Of a DNA stretch of 6,498 bases, positions 6,447 through 6,498 are shown one piece after another. Position numbers and translations under genes: made by a program. Every line of letters begins with the position of its first letter. Position 1 is the first letter of the stretch. Source of the stretch: Thermoplasmata archaeon M9B2D (GTDB lineage Archaea > Thermoplasmatota > E2 > DHVEG-1); assembly GCA_002900555.1 (NCBI GenBank), contig MUGD01000107.1, positions 1 through 6,498 of the forward strand, in the 5' to 3' direction. Under the pieces are notes generated by a model. It had not been told where the DNA came from. It did not search any database and saw only the letters and a list, made by a program, of their open reading frames with translations.

Positions 6447-6498
6447 ACTCTGAATCCCGAAACCTGAATTAAAATGCCTGTGGTCACTGCATACTCAT

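Noticed and set aside
6365..6496. Minus-strand frame open from the right edge to a TGA inside fwdC, possibly the tail of an upstream gene
   Set aside because: Its 43 codons run through the TATA-like box and ribosome binding site, show no known motif, and a frame of this length is expected by chance.

Overview
The window is almost entirely one minus-strand operon. It encodes the first three steps of the archaeal (tetrahydromethanopterin-type) methyl branch of the Wood-Ljungdahl / C1 pathway. In transcription order, right to left, the genes are fwdC (5542-6399), mch (4589-5536), ftr (3667-4563), fwdD (3251-3655), fwdB (1959-3254) and fwdA (211-1959). A seventh minus-strand reading frame, a small hydrophobic membrane protein, begins 15 bases after fwdA and runs off the left edge; it carries an in-frame TGA at 28-30.

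How the genes work together: FwdA, FwdB, FwdC and FwdD are the core of formylmethanofuran dehydrogenase. FwdB and FwdD hold the Mo/W-pterin site that interconverts CO2 and formate. FwdA is the metal-dependent amidohydrolase that condenses formate with methanofuran. FwdC is a beta-helix scaffold subunit. Ftr passes the formyl group to tetrahydromethanopterin, and Mch cyclises formyl-H4MPT to methenyl-H4MPT. One transcript therefore covers CO2 to methenyl-H4MPT, or the reverse. The electron-carrying subunits (FwdF, FwdG, FwdE, heterodisulfide-reductase or ferredoxin partners) and the later enzymes (Mtd, Mer, CODH/ACS, Mcr) are not in the window.

Organism: almost certainly an archaeon. The FwdB Fe-S cysteines, the Mo/W cysteine and a separate FwdD are all present. 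The related Fhc complex of methylotrophic bacteria has lost the redox function and lacks FwdD. Shine-Dalgarno sites are strong, stop codons are mixed (TGA, TAG, TAG, TGA, TAA, TAG) and base composition is moderate. Gene content alone does not separate a methanogen from a non-methanogenic lineage with the same pathway, such as Asgard archaea (Thorarchaeia or Lokiarchaeia) or Bathyarchaeia. The unusual gene order, with mch and ftr inserted between Fwd subunit genes, makes me lean towards an uncultured non-methanogen, but this is inference.

Layout: bases 1-210 hold the membrane-protein frame and a 15-base spacer. Bases 211-6399 are packed genes with spacers of 25 bases or less, two stop/start overlaps (fwdD/fwdB and fwdB/fwdA) and one tight junction (fwdC/mch). 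Bases 6400-6498 are an upstream control region with a good ribosome binding site for fwdC and an archaeal TATA-like box. No RNA genes, CRISPR arrays, insertion sequences or attachment sites were seen. The cluster is a rearranged but recognisable known pathway, and I found no convincing new biological system. The points most worth a second look are the gene order, the TGA-interrupted membrane gene and the possibly divergent promoter.
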